Assembly (NCBI GenBank): GCA_016212215.1
Contig: JACRGV010000077.1
Span: forward strand, 1 to 50,765
Source: Nitrospirota bacterium
GTDB taxonomy: Bacteria > Nitrospirota > 9FT-COMBO-42-15 > HDB-SIOI813
DNA: 50,765 nt
Reading direction: 5' to 3'
The notes below the pieces were generated by a model that was given only the letters and a program-made list of their open reading frames with translations, searched no databases and was not told the DNA's origin. A program made the translations under genes and the position numbers. This document shows, one piece after another, positions 16,323 to 23,171 of the stretch (the stretch's first letter is position 1; every line of letters begins with the position of its first letter).

Positions 16323-16673
16323 ATGAAACGGCTTCAAATTGTATACCTTGATTCCATATCGGCCAATGAAATCAATAATACTGAAGACATAATCAGTGAT
16401 GAGAGACTTCTAAAACATCTCTGGCTCGAACTTATTTTAAACCCTGAAATAGTAGTCAGGCTAAAACCTTATGCAGAAAATATTAAAATAAAAAAAGCAA
16501 TAATTGATGCATTGAGCTGGTATCTTGCATTCAGATGGATATTCCCTGAAAATACTTCACTTGAAAATACATACAAATATGGCGGCGCAGTTCCCTACAA
16601 AATAACAGCAAGGATTTACAGGCAAAAAAACAGAGAATTCCTGAAAGGCCTTTTACATGCAGGACTTTGTTAA
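16323..16673 (+). CDS. Hypothetical protein, 116 aa, paired with a nucleotidyltransferase-like gene
   Basis: Small mixed-charge, largely helical protein with a cluster LKHLWLELILNPEIVVRLKP and a C-terminal basic stretch (KITARIYRQKNREFLKG). No signal peptide or membrane segment. The downstream ORF overlaps its end by 17 bases, implying translational coupling and a two-component function. I do not recognise the family, and the ribosome binding site is poor. Confidence 0.55.
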   Translation: MKRLQIVYLDSISANEINNTEDIISDERLLKHLWLELILNPEIVVRLKPYAENIKIKKAIIDALSWYLAFRWIFPENTSLENTYKYGGAVPYKITARIYRQKNREFLKGLLHAGLC

Positions 16674-17220
16674 ACCTTACATAGAAAAGATTGAGCGATT
16701 TGCAAAATCCGCAGAGTCCCCAAAGTCCCCAAAGTCCCCAAAGTCCAATGACAAACAAATAGAACTGCTGATTATCGGGGGACTTGCACTGAGCCTTTAT
16801 GGATTGCCAAGGTATACAATTGACATAGATGCTGAAATCAAATGTGACAACGAAACCTATTTTGAGTTCCTTGAGTACATGAAGGGTGAGGGGACTGCCT
16901 TTAATATCAGTGACAATATCAGCGGATGGGGCATTGTGCCACTGCCGGCAGGTTATCGGGACAGGGCAAAGACTATTTACAGCAGTGACAACCTGACTAT
17001 TAAGGTTCTGGATCCTGTAGATTTTGTATTCGCAAAGCTTATGAGAGGAACAGAGGAAGATATGATAGATATAATGGATGTCATCCGGAAGTTTAATATA
17101 ACAAAAGAGTCGCTTGCTGAAAGGAAAATGTTTATAAATTTTCCAAAGGATCCTGAGACATTGTTTTTCAACAAGAAATTTCAGTATTTGTTGGAATTAA
17201 TGAGTAAGCCAGAACATTAG
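16657..17220 (+). CDS. Nucleotidyltransferase-like protein (AbiEii/MNT superfamily style), 187 aa
   Basis: Residues 36-60 read LLIIGGLALSLYGLPRYTID then IDAEI, the GG-x-A-x-S-x-x-G-x-x-R-x-T-x-D-I-D pattern of the minimal nucleotidyltransferase/AbiEii fold (GG 41-42, catalytic-type D56 and D58). A further VLDPVDFVFAKLMRG and DIMDVIRKF fit the helical C-terminal part. Members include TA-like toxins and tRNA- or protein-modifying enzymes. An in-frame nine-base tandem repeat gives SPKSPKSPKS near the N-terminus (residues 21-30), so an internal start may be used. It overlaps the preceding 116-aa ORF, consistent with a two-gene module. Confidence 0.6.
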   Translation: MQDFVKPYIEKIERFAKSAESPKSPKSPKSNDKQIELLIIGGLALSLYGLPRYTIDIDAEIKCDNETYFEFLEYMKGEGTAFNISDNISGWGIVPLPAGYRDRAKTIYSSDNLTIKVLDPVDFVFAKLMRGTEEDMIDIMDVIRKFNITKESLAERKMFINFPKDPETLFFNKKFQYLLELMSKPEH

Positions 17221-17226
17221 GTTTTT

Positions 17227-17302
17227 TGTTAAATTCTGGGTCCATACTTAATTTAGAATAAAGAATTTTAATTATGTATGGATGTCCCCAGAATTAAACA
17301 AC
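17227..17302. repeat. Imperfect inverted repeat between convergent genes
   Basis: TTAAATTCTGGG-TCCATAC on the left pairs with GTATGGATGTCCCCAGAATT on the right (a 4-base bulge). It lies between the convergent NTase and ferredoxin genes, so it can work as a bidirectional terminator. It shares the GGGGACA/AATTC wording with 482-555. Confidence 0.5.
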
Positions 17303-17635
17303 TAATGCCCCATCCTTGCATGAGAATATGCATGGATGGTCAGGACATTCTTTACATCCTGCTTTATCCTCTATCAGTATTGGAGTACCTATCCTTGCAT
17401 CTTCATCTGAGTCCGAGCCCCTTATGCAGAAGTGGGGACATACTTTGATACACTCGTTGCATGTGGTGCATAGTTTATTAAATAATGATTCTTCAACAGC
17501 ACCGGGCGGACGGGGGATTTTCTTTGTAGATGTAGTACGGCCCTTCTCTTTTTCAAAATCAAGGACTGCACTTACGATATCTGCAAAGGCGCTTTTGAAG
17601 AATTGCCTGCGGTTTAATGGTTTTTCATCGTGCAT
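17294..17635 (-). CDS. Ferredoxin-type 4Fe-4S protein with Tat-like N-terminus (NapF/NapG-like), 113 aa
   Basis: Two cluster motifs: CTTCNECIKVCPHFC (residues 56-70; CxxCxxCxxxC) and CKECPDHPCIFSC near the C-terminus (CxxCxxxxCxxxC), so two 4Fe-4S clusters are likely. The N-terminus NRRQFFKSAFADIVSAV looks like a twin-arginine signal, though without a strong hydrophobic core; in NapF-type proteins the same sequence is cytosolic. It is the last gene of the tat-mob-moe cluster, which argues for a role in maturation or electron supply of a molybdenum enzyme not in this window. Confidence 0.75.
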   Translation of the reverse strand: MHDEKPLNRRQFFKSAFADIVSAVLDFEKEKGRTTSTKKIPRPPGAVEESLFNKLCTTCNECIKVCPHFCIRGSDSDEDARIGTPILIEDKAGCKECPDHPCIFSCKDGALVV

Positions 17636-17650
17636 ACAAATTTACCATTG

Positions 17651-17740
17651 CTCACCCTCCCCCTAACCCCCTCCCGTCAAGGGAGGGGGAATATTCTATG
17701 CACCCTCTCCCCTGGCGGGAGAGGGTCCGGGTGAGGGGGG
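17651..17740. repeat. G/C-rich dispersed palindromes, copies 3a and 3b
   Basis: Two hairpins side by side: CCCTCCCG-TCAA-GGGAGGG type, then CCCTCTCCCCTGGCGGGAGAGGG followed by TCCGGGTGAGGGG. The same two-part arrangement recurs at about 20556-20662. Confidence 0.85.
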
Positions 17741-17769
17741 TCTATTTTCATCATCCTTTGTGATCTGCC

Positions 17770-17826
17770 TTCTTGCTTCTAACTTCTGCCTTTAATCTGC
17801 TCACTGCTAACCGCTTACTGCTCACT
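17770..17826. repeat. Heptamer repeats, ACTTCTA and CTGCTTA families mixed
   Basis: TTCTTGCTTCTAACTTCTGC, then CTGCTCACTGCTAACCGCTT and ACTGCTCACT: two heptamer families run into each other next to the moeA stop. Confidence 0.75.
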
Positions 17827-17833
17827 ATCTTTA

Positions 17834-19111
17834 TTAACAGCAATCATGTCCATGCTCTTTTTTAATCGCAGTATCTCCTGAAGGCTGTTTTCCGTAATCC
17901 ACAGGTCTTCCCAATAACTGTACCTTTACTGTTTCACCGGCCAGTACCTTTTCCTTGTCAGCCGGGAGTATAATGAAGCAGTTGGCGTAGGCCATTGACA
18001 TGAGGATGCCGCTCCCCTGACTGCCGGTTGATTTTACATAGTATTTGCCGTCGTTATAACGGATTAATGATCTTACGTAGTGTGTCCTGCCGGGGCGGTC
18101 ACTGAATTCATCCTCAGCAATTGCATCTACAACAGGTCTGAACAGGTTGGTGTGTCCGCACATCTTCTGTAATGCCGGCCGTGCAAAGACCTCAAATGTT
18201 ACCATTGTGGAAACAGGGTTTCCGGGAAGACCGAATATCGGTTTATCACCGACTAATCCGAAGGCTATAGGATGCCCCGGCTTTATCCCTACTGTCCAGA
18301 ACTTCATGTCAATCCCATACTCCTTCAAAATATCTTTAACAAAGTCGTAATCCCCAACCGAGACACCGCCGGATACAATCATCATGTCTCCTGAAAGCCC
18401 CTGTCCTATCTTTTCCCTGAGACTTTCCTTATTGTCCCGTGCAATACCAAGTACATGAGGGGTTGCACCTGCCTCAAGTACCTGCGAGGCAACTGCATAA
18501 CTGTTGCTGTTAGGAATCTTATTCTCTGTGAGGGCTTCATCAAAGTCAGCAAGTTCATCGCCCGTTGACATTACCGTCACGACCGGTCTTCTGTATACCG
18601 TTACAACAGGTTTACCAACCATTGCCATGCTTCCAAGCTGGCCCGGGCCGATTGACGTTCCCTTTGTAAGGACAAGGTCTCCTTTTTTAACGTTCTCTCC
18701 CCGTTTCCTGATATTCTCACCCTGCCTGCTTGCCTTGAAGATACTAACAATCTTATCTTCAGTCTTCGTGTCCTCAACCCTTATTACAGTATCCGCTCCT
18801 TCCGGTACGGGGGCACCAGTCATAATCCTTATTGCCTCTTCATCCCCCACAGGTTTATCAGGCAAAAGCCCTGCACGGATGTCACCTACCACATTCAGTT
18901 TTGCCGGATTTTCTTTTGCCGCATTTTTTACATTTTCCCATCGGACTGCGTAACCATCCATAGCAGAATTATTCCATGGCGGCAGGAATAAATTGCTGTA
19001 AACATCCTCCCCAAGTACACGCCCAAGTGAATCCTGTATTGGGATTCTTTCTGTCCCAAGCACTTTTATGTTATCAAGAACCGTCTTCAACGCCTCTTCT
19101 ACTGACCTCAT
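17834..19111 (-). CDS. moeA: Molybdopterin molybdenumtransferase MoeA, 425 aa
   Basis: Inserts molybdate into adenylated molybdopterin. Four-domain MoeA layout: N-terminal dimer domain with PPWNNSAMDGYAVR (residues about 40-53), RIMTGAPVPEGADTVIRVED, then the MoCF-binding domain with VMSTGDEL, GGVSVGDYDFVKDIL and FGLPGNPVSTMVTFE, and the C-terminal beta domain. Normal length. It ends with an unusual His/Cys-rich tail (KKEHGHDCC). Precedes the ferredoxin gene and follows mobA, with repeats between them. Confidence 0.96.
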   Translation of the reverse strand: MRSVEEALKTVLDNIKVLGTERIPIQDSLGRVLGEDVYSNLFLPPWNNSAMDGYAVRWENVKNAAKENPAKLNVVGDIRAGLLPDKPVGDEEAIRIMTGAPVPEGADTVIRVEDTKTEDKIVSIFKASRQGENIRKRGENVKKGDLVLTKGTSIGPGQLGSMAMVGKPVVTVYRRPVVTVMSTGDELADFDEALTENKIPNSNSYAVASQVLEAGATPHVLGIARDNKESLREKIGQGLSGDMMIVSGGVSVGDYDFVKDILKEYGIDMKFWTVGIKPGHPIAFGLVGDKPIFGLPGNPVSTMVTFEVFARPALQKMCGHTNLFRPVVDAIAEDEFSDRPGRTHYVRSLIRYNDGKYYVKSTGSQGSGILMSMAYANCFIILPADKEKVLAGETVKVQLLGRPVDYGKQPSGDTAIKKEHGHDCC

Positions 19112-19154
19112 AACCCATTCCCCCTTTCCTGATTGTTGGCTTTTTTCTTACTAC

Positions 19155-19262
19155 TCGAAAATAACCCCATCCCCCCCCCTAACCCTCCCCCATTTAGCGT
19201 CGGGGAGGGAATAAACTTAGCACCCTCTCCCTCAGGGAGAGGGTCCGGGTGAGGGTGGGGGG
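19155..19262. repeat. G/C-rich dispersed palindromes, copies 4a and 4b
   Basis: ATAACCCCATCCCC flank, CCCTCCCC ... GGGGAGGGAATAA hairpin with a longer loop, then CACCCTCTCCCTCAGGGAGAGGG and GTCCGGGTGAGGGTGGGG. Nearly the same two-part unit as at 43187-43284. Confidence 0.85.
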
Positions 19263-19266
19263 TCAG

Positions 19267-19317
19267 TCTTTTCTTACTTCTTGCTTCTTGCTTCTAACTT
19301 CTTACTTCTTGCTTTCT
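19267..19317. repeat. Heptamer repeat, ACTTCTT/GCTTCTT family
   Basis: Six or more seven-base units (ACTTCTT, GCTTCTT, GCTTCTA, ACTTCTT, ACTTCTT) in the mobA-moeA spacer. Confidence 0.85.
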
Positions 19318-19330
19318 TTGCTGCATAAGT

Positions 19331-19383
19331 GAATCTCCATAGCTCACCCTCCCCCTAACCCCCTCCCGTCAAGGGAGGGGGGA
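19331..19383. repeat. G/C-rich dispersed palindrome, copy 5
   Basis: AATCTCCATAGCTC flank (as at rimP) then CCCCCTCCCGTCAAGGGAGGGG. Confidence 0.85.
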
Positions 19384-19384
19384 T

Positions 19385-19412
19385 ATTCACTATTCACTGT
19401 TCACTATTCACT
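19385..19412. repeat. Heptamer repeat, TTCACTA family, entering mobA
   Basis: TTCACTA, TTCACTG, TTCACTA, TTCACTG. The mobA stop codon is at 19394, so the run encodes the last residues VNSEQ of MobA. Confidence 0.8.
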
Positions 19413-19993
19413 GCCTTTAAATTCGCCTCTTGCCATTCTTCTAATGTATTCATATTAAATACAGTCTGCGCCCACACATCTTCCTGATTTAATCCGGTCA
19501 TCTGAATCTTTTTTACAGTGAGTTCATCAGTCTCAGTAATAAACCTTGTTATATTCCTCTCTTTGTTTTCAATCCGTTTAATGATATACGGCATACATCT
19601 CTTACTGTATACTGCGTGAAGCGGATGCAGTCTTCCGCTGATCTCGGGGACTACTATATCATATTCCTGAGCCTCGTTTATAATAGCCGTGACTGGTGTG
19701 GAATGAAGAAATGGAAGGTCACATGATGCCGCAAATACCTTATCTGATTTTGCATAAAATAAACCAGTGTATATCCCACCCATCGGGCCGCTCTCCGGTA
19801 TAAGGTCAACAACTTCATGATAACCGTAATCTGCAAATTTCCCCTTCTTGTCTGTTACAATAAGTATCTCATCAAATAAAGGCTCAAAGACATCGAGTAT
19901 CCTGCGGAAAACCTTTTTCCCTCCTACAGACATAACTGCCTTATCCTGCCCCATCCTCCTGCTCTTCCCGCCGACTAAGATTATCCCTGTCAT
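19394..19993 (-). CDS. mobA: Molybdenum cofactor guanylyltransferase MobA, 199 aa
   Basis: Attaches GMP to Mo-molybdopterin, making the bis-MGD cofactor of the DMSO-reductase family. The N-terminal nucleotide-binding signature LVGGKSRRMGQDKAVMSVGG is present, with SGPMGGIYTGL and AASCDLPFL (metal aspartate). The C-terminal NSEQ is encoded by a heptamer repeat. The presence of mobA implies the organism makes MGD-type enzymes (nitrate reductase, formate dehydrogenase or similar). Confidence 0.93.
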   Translation of the reverse strand: MTGIILVGGKSRRMGQDKAVMSVGGKKVFRRILDVFEPLFDEILIVTDKKGKFADYGYHEVVDLIPESGPMGGIYTGLFYAKSDKVFAASCDLPFLHSTPVTAIINEAQEYDIVVPEISGRLHPLHAVYSKRCMPYIIKRIENKERNITRFITETDELTVKKIQMTGLNQEDVWAQTVFNMNTLEEWQEANLKAVNSEQ

Positions 19994-20014
19994 TTTTTTT
20001 GTTACACGTTAATG

Positions 20015-20030
20015 GTTATAAGTTATAAGT
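20015..20030. repeat. Heptamer pair, GTTATAA
   Basis: Two perfect GTTATAA units followed by GTG in the mobA-moaB spacer; a further heptamer family. Confidence 0.5.
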
Positions 20031-20042
20031 GTAAACAACCGT

Positions 20043-20531
20043 TTACCTGGCGCACTCTCCCTCATCCCCCTGCAGCTTCTCAATCACATGGGGAATGGTA
20101 GTCAGTATCACGTTCAACCCCTCCTTCACACCTTTCGGACTGCCCGGAAGGTTCACTATTAATGACCTGCCCCTTATCCCTACAAGGCCGCGTGATATTG
20201 CCGCCCTTATGGTCTTCTTGCACCCCTCTGCTCTCATAACCTCTGCAAGTCCCGGAATCTCCTTGTCCAATATATTCCTCGTAGCTTCCGGCGTAATATC
20301 TCTTGGGCTGACACCGGTTCCGCCTGTTGTTATTATCACATCAGCCTTCAGATTATCTGCAAAGTGCCTCAGCCGTTCTTCAATTATCTTCTGTTCATCA
20401 GGTATAACCTCATGCGTTATTACATCACCGGAAATCTCCTTCACCATCTCGCAAATCAGCCTGCCGCTCTCATCCTCCCTTTCTCCCCGGGAGCCTTTAT
20501 CACTCATTGTTAATACAGCAACCTTTATCAT
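20043..20531 (-). CDS. moaB: Molybdopterin adenylyltransferase-type protein MoaB/MogA, 162 aa
   Basis: Small MoCF-binding domain protein that adenylates molybdopterin ahead of MoeA. Motifs: VLTMSDKGSRGEREDESG, DVIITTGGTGVSPRDITPEA and VNLPGSPKGVKEGL. Length fits MogA/MoaB. AGGAGG precedes the ATG. Confidence 0.93.
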   Translation of the reverse strand: MIKVAVLTMSDKGSRGEREDESGRLICEMVKEISGDVITHEVIPDEQKIIEERLRHFADNLKADVIITTGGTGVSPRDITPEATRNILDKEIPGLAEVMRAEGCKKTIRAAISRGLVGIRGRSLIVNLPGSPKGVKEGLNVILTTIPHVIEKLQGDEGECAR

Positions 20532-20555
20532 AAGTTAATCCTCCTGTTTATATTC

Positions 20556-20662
20556 AAAAATCTCCATAGCCCACCCTCCCCCTACCCCCCTCCCGTCAAG
20601 GGAGGGGGAATAAAACTATGTACCCTCTCCCCTGGCGGGAGAGGGTCTGGGTGAGGGGGGAT
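20556..20662. repeat. G/C-rich dispersed palindromes, copies 6a and 6b
   Basis: AATCTCCATAGCCC flank, CCCCTCCCGTCAAGGGAGGGG, then CCCTCTCCCCTGGCGGGAGAGGG and GTCTGGGTGAGGGGGG, in the moaB-mobB spacer. Confidence 0.85.
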
Positions 20663-20664
20663 TT

Positions 20665-21177
20665 TCACGGTAAAAACGTCTTTTCTATAAAATCTGTTAT
20701 AACTTCCGCATCATTTATGTCGAATACCGGTATTCCAACATTCGGAGAATCATCCGATGCCAGTGCTATAATTGACGGATCATTTATACATCTCAAATCT
20801 CCTGATATACCTTTTCTATACACCTCAATCTTTGGATACTTATCCTTTTTAAAACCTTCAACTATCAGGATGTTTGTATCTTTATAAATAAATCTTTCCG
20901 CCACCTCTTCTATTGTTAATTCATGGTCTGTATCCGACATCACGGCAAACTGCAGCGGCGATGCAAGTACAACTGTTTTTGCCCCTGCTGTTTTGTGTTT
21001 ATAACTATCCTTTCCTTCTGAATCCATTGCAAACTCTTTATGGGTATGTTTAACAGTTGAGACATTATAACCCCGTTGTGCGAGCATGCTGATTACTTTA
21101 GTTATAAGTGTAGTCTTGCCGCTGTTTGATGTTCCAACAAAACAAAGGACTGGTATGGGCTGTTTATCTTTTTGCAT
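20665..21177 (-). CDS. mobB: Molybdopterin-guanine dinucleotide biosynthesis protein MobB, 170 aa
   Basis: P-loop GTP-binding partner of MobA. Walker A GTSNSGKTTLITK at residues 15-27, then TVKHTHKEFAMDSEGKDSYK and the ILIVEGFKKDKYPKIEVYR segment typical of MobB. It reinforces the assignment of the cluster to MGD cofactor synthesis. Confidence 0.93.
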   Translation of the reverse strand: MQKDKQPIPVLCFVGTSNSGKTTLITKVISMLAQRGYNVSTVKHTHKEFAMDSEGKDSYKHKTAGAKTVVLASPLQFAVMSDTDHELTIEEVAERFIYKDTNILIVEGFKKDKYPKIEVYRKGISGDLRCINDPSIIALASDDSPNVGIPVFDINDAEVITDFIEKTFLP

Positions 21178-21185
21178 CTGTCACC

Positions 21186-21234
21186 CCCCTCACCCTTACC
21201 CTCTCCCCTAAGGGGAGAGGGTAAGGGTGAGGGG
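21186..21234. repeat. Perfect 24-bp inverted repeat with one-base centre (G/C palindrome, copy 7)
   Basis: Arms 21186-21209 and 21211-21234 are exact reverse complements (CCCCTCACCC ... / ... GGGTGAGGGG) around an A at 21210. It sits in the mobB-tatB spacer and is the tidiest member of the G/C family. Confidence 0.9.
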
Positions 21235-21274
21235 TATTCGTTCCCTGCGGGGGTAAGGAGAGATTAAAAACTCT

Positions 21275-21511
21275 CTAATTTATCTTTTCTTCTTTATTGC
21301 CTTTTTTTGCTTCCTCAGTTGTTTGTTCAACCTCTTTGCCTGAATTCTCTATCTCCTTTGTGATGCTCTCTTTAAATTCATCTGATGCACTTTTAAAACT
21401 CCTGTACGCCTTACCTAACTCACGTCCTATCCTCGGCAAATCCTTTGGGCCAATAATAAGAAGTGCAAGTATCAGGATTACTATAAGCTCCGGTGTCCCT
21501 ATTCCAAACAT
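21275..21511 (-). CDS. tatB: Twin-arginine translocase subunit, TatB/TatA-like, 78 aa
   Basis: One N-terminal membrane helix (FGIGTPELIVILILALLIIG), the hinge GPKDLPRIGRELGKAYR, then an amphipathic and strongly charged helical tail. The longer tail and the GPKDLP hinge favour TatB over TatA, but the split is uncertain. It works with TatA and TatC to export folded cofactor-bearing proteins; TatC is not in the window. Confidence 0.8.
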   Translation of the reverse strand: MFGIGTPELIVILILALLIIGPKDLPRIGRELGKAYRSFKSASDEFKESITKEIENSGKEVEQTTEEAKKGNKEEKIN

Positions 21512-21532
21512 TTTTGCTTAAACACCTCTTAC

Positions 21533-21709
21533 CTATTTATTAGTGTCTTTTTTTTCGTCTTCAATCTTTGTTGTATCGTTCATGCCCTTTTTAAAGCCGC
21601 TGACGGCTTTGCCGAGGCTTTCCCCGATTTGAGGAAGTTTTCCACCCCCAAATATGATAAGAACAATAACAAGGATTACTAATAGTTCCGGAAAACCTAA
21701 TCCAAACAT
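21533..21709 (-). CDS. tatA: Twin-arginine translocase subunit TatA, 58 aa
   Basis: Short gene with AAAGGAGAT before its ATG at 21709. The product starts [20 protein letters not shown], then [20 protein letters not shown] and a short charged tail ending DEKKDTNK. This is the classic TatA layout: one helix, an FGxxKLP-type hinge and an amphipathic helix. It is 21 bases upstream of the tatB-like gene and heads the mob-moe cluster. Confidence 0.93.
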   Translation of the reverse strand: MFGLGFPELLVILVIVLIIFGGGKLPQIGESLGKAVSGFKKGMNDTTKIEDEKKDTNK

Positions 21710-21796
21710 AGTAAATCTCCTTTCCCTGAAAAATACTTTTTACATATCTCAGGTAAACCGATAAAGTTGTGAATCCCTTTTTGTAATTTAGAACCT

Positions 21797-21826
21797 ATTG
21801 TAAATCTTATGGATAATTGCCGTCAA
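21797..21826 (-). promoter_or_regulatory. Candidate promoter for the tatA-tatB-mob-moe operon
   Basis: Minus strand TTGACG (21826-21821), 18-base spacer, TACAAT (21802-21797). It is the only good promoter-like site I see for the minus-strand cluster. Confidence 0.55.
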
Positions 21827-21854
21827 GCAAATTATCTATATTCTATTTTTTTTG

Positions 21855-21883
21855 TTGACAATGAGATGCAATTAGGTTAATTA
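21855..21883 (+). promoter_or_regulatory. Candidate promoter for amiC
   Basis: Perfect TTGACA at 21855-21860 followed by a weak AT-rich -10 (TAATTATAA region near 21878). The ATG at 21890 would lie almost at the transcript start, so the message may be nearly leaderless. Confidence 0.35.
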
Positions 21884-21889
21884 TAAGAC

Positions 21890-23062
21890 ATGCTGAAGTA
21901 CCCGAAAATTGTAGTGTTTTCAATATTATTCTCTTTATTTTTTTTACTTAATCATTCTCAGGCAAAATCTCCGGAAAGTTCCTCCGTTTTTTTAAATAAC
22001 ATCAACTACTCTCAGGAAACAGATTTTACAAGAATAACTATTGAGATCAGCAATCCGGCAGTCTATCATGAAAAATACCTTTCCAATCCTGACAGGATTT
22101 ATTTAGACATCGAAAATACAAACCTTTCCGGAAATATAAGGCCAATACTGATTGACAATGGAGTCTTAAAACAGGTACGCACAGCCCAGCATGACAAAGA
22201 CACTGCAAGGGTAGTATTGGAATTAACACGTCATGCGGATTATAATGTTACTGCATTAACCTCTCCTGACAGGCTGGCCATAGATATTTATAATGGGAAG
22301 CCGGTTAAGAAGGCCGTAAAAAAGGAAACAACCAAAACACAAAAATCATCTCATAACTTTGTTAAACATATAATAGTGATTGACCCCGGACACGGGGGTA
22401 AGGATCCGGGTGCTAAGGGTAAAAGCGGCCTGCAGGAAAAGGATATTGTGCTTGATGTCGGCCGCCGCGTAAAGAAACTTATTGAAGAAAAACTCGGCTC
22501 TGATGTAGTAATGACACGAGATGACGATGTATTCATTCCGCTAGGTGAGAGAACGGCAATTGCCAATAAAAAGGATGCTGACCTGTTCGTTTCTATTCAC
22601 GTAAACTCAGCCCCAAGAGAAGGTGCAAGGGGTGTTGAAACCTACCTGCTCGGAAGGGCTACAGACAAGGATGCAATGGACCTGGCGGCACGCGAGAACA
22701 GCACTGCTGATAAATCATCATTAGATGACCTTCAGTTTATACTGACTGATTTAGTTACAACTGTAAAAAAGGATGAATCTTTCAGGCTTGCCCATTATAT
22801 TCAGGAAAATTTGATAGATACTTTGGAACCACGGTATAACACCATGAATCTCGGTGTAAAGCAGGCGCCTTTTTATGTACTGGTTCACACAAAGATGCCG
22901 AGCATACTTGCAGAGATATCATTTGTCAGCAATCCTGAGGAAGAACGCCTTATGTATGAAGGTAAATACCGTCAGGAGATTGCAGAATCCATATTTGACG
23001 GCATCAAGGAATATCTTGATGCCACGCCATTATTAGCCTTTCCAAAAGAAGCCCGGAAATAA
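21890..23062 (+). CDS. amiC: N-acetylmuramoyl-L-alanine amidase AmiC-like (AMIN + Amidase_3), 390 aa
   Basis: Periplasmic amidase that splits septal peptidoglycan. Signal peptide 1-25, AMIN domain about 35-135 (DFTRITIEISNPAVYHEKYL, RIYLDIENT), linker, and zinc amidase domain about 160-380. Zinc and catalytic residues are visible: H168 in IDPGHGGKDPG, E183 in LQEKD, H237 in SIHVNSAP and the late AEISFVSNPEEE. The 3' end of this gene is the left boundary of a large duplication (bases 22912 onward recur at 27732). Confidence 0.93.
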   Translation: MLKYPKIVVFSILFSLFFLLNHSQAKSPESSSVFLNNINYSQETDFTRITIEISNPAVYHEKYLSNPDRIYLDIENTNLSGNIRPILIDNGVLKQVRTAQHDKDTARVVLELTRHADYNVTALTSPDRLAIDIYNGKPVKKAVKKETTKTQKSSHNFVKHIIVIDPGHGGKDPGAKGKSGLQEKDIVLDVGRRVKKLIEEKLGSDVVMTRDDDVFIPLGERTAIANKKDADLFVSIHVNSAPREGARGVETYLLGRATDKDAMDLAARENSTADKSSLDDLQFILTDLVTTVKKDESFRLAHYIQENLIDTLEPRYNTMNLGVKQAPFYVLVHTKMPSILAEISFVSNPEEERLMYEGKYRQEIAESIFDGIKEYLDATPLLAFPKEARK

Positions 23063-23084
23063 AACTATTTGATAAAATGAGGCC

Positions 23085-23125
23085 GTCATTCCCACTTTCG
23101 CCCACTTTAGTAGGAATGACATTTG
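23085..23125. terminator. Hairpin terminator shared by convergent amiC and metalloprotease genes
   Basis: GTCATTCC ... GGAATGAC (23085-23120) followed by ATTTGTTTT. Duplicated at 27905-27945. Confidence 0.55.
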
Positions 23126-23132
23126 TTTTCTT

Positions 23133-23170
23133 GCCTCTTACTTCTAACATCTAACTTCTTATTTCTATTC
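23133..23170. repeat. Heptamer repeat, ACTTCTA family
   Basis: ACTTCTA, ACATCTA, ACTTCTT units and an ATTTCTATTCACTA end. Duplicated at about 27953-27990. Confidence 0.7.
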
Positions 23171-23171
23171 A

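Noticed and set aside
16531-16758. Minus-strand frame with GLWGLWGLWG
   Set aside because: It is the antisense of the nine-base tandem repeat in the nucleotidyltransferase gene.
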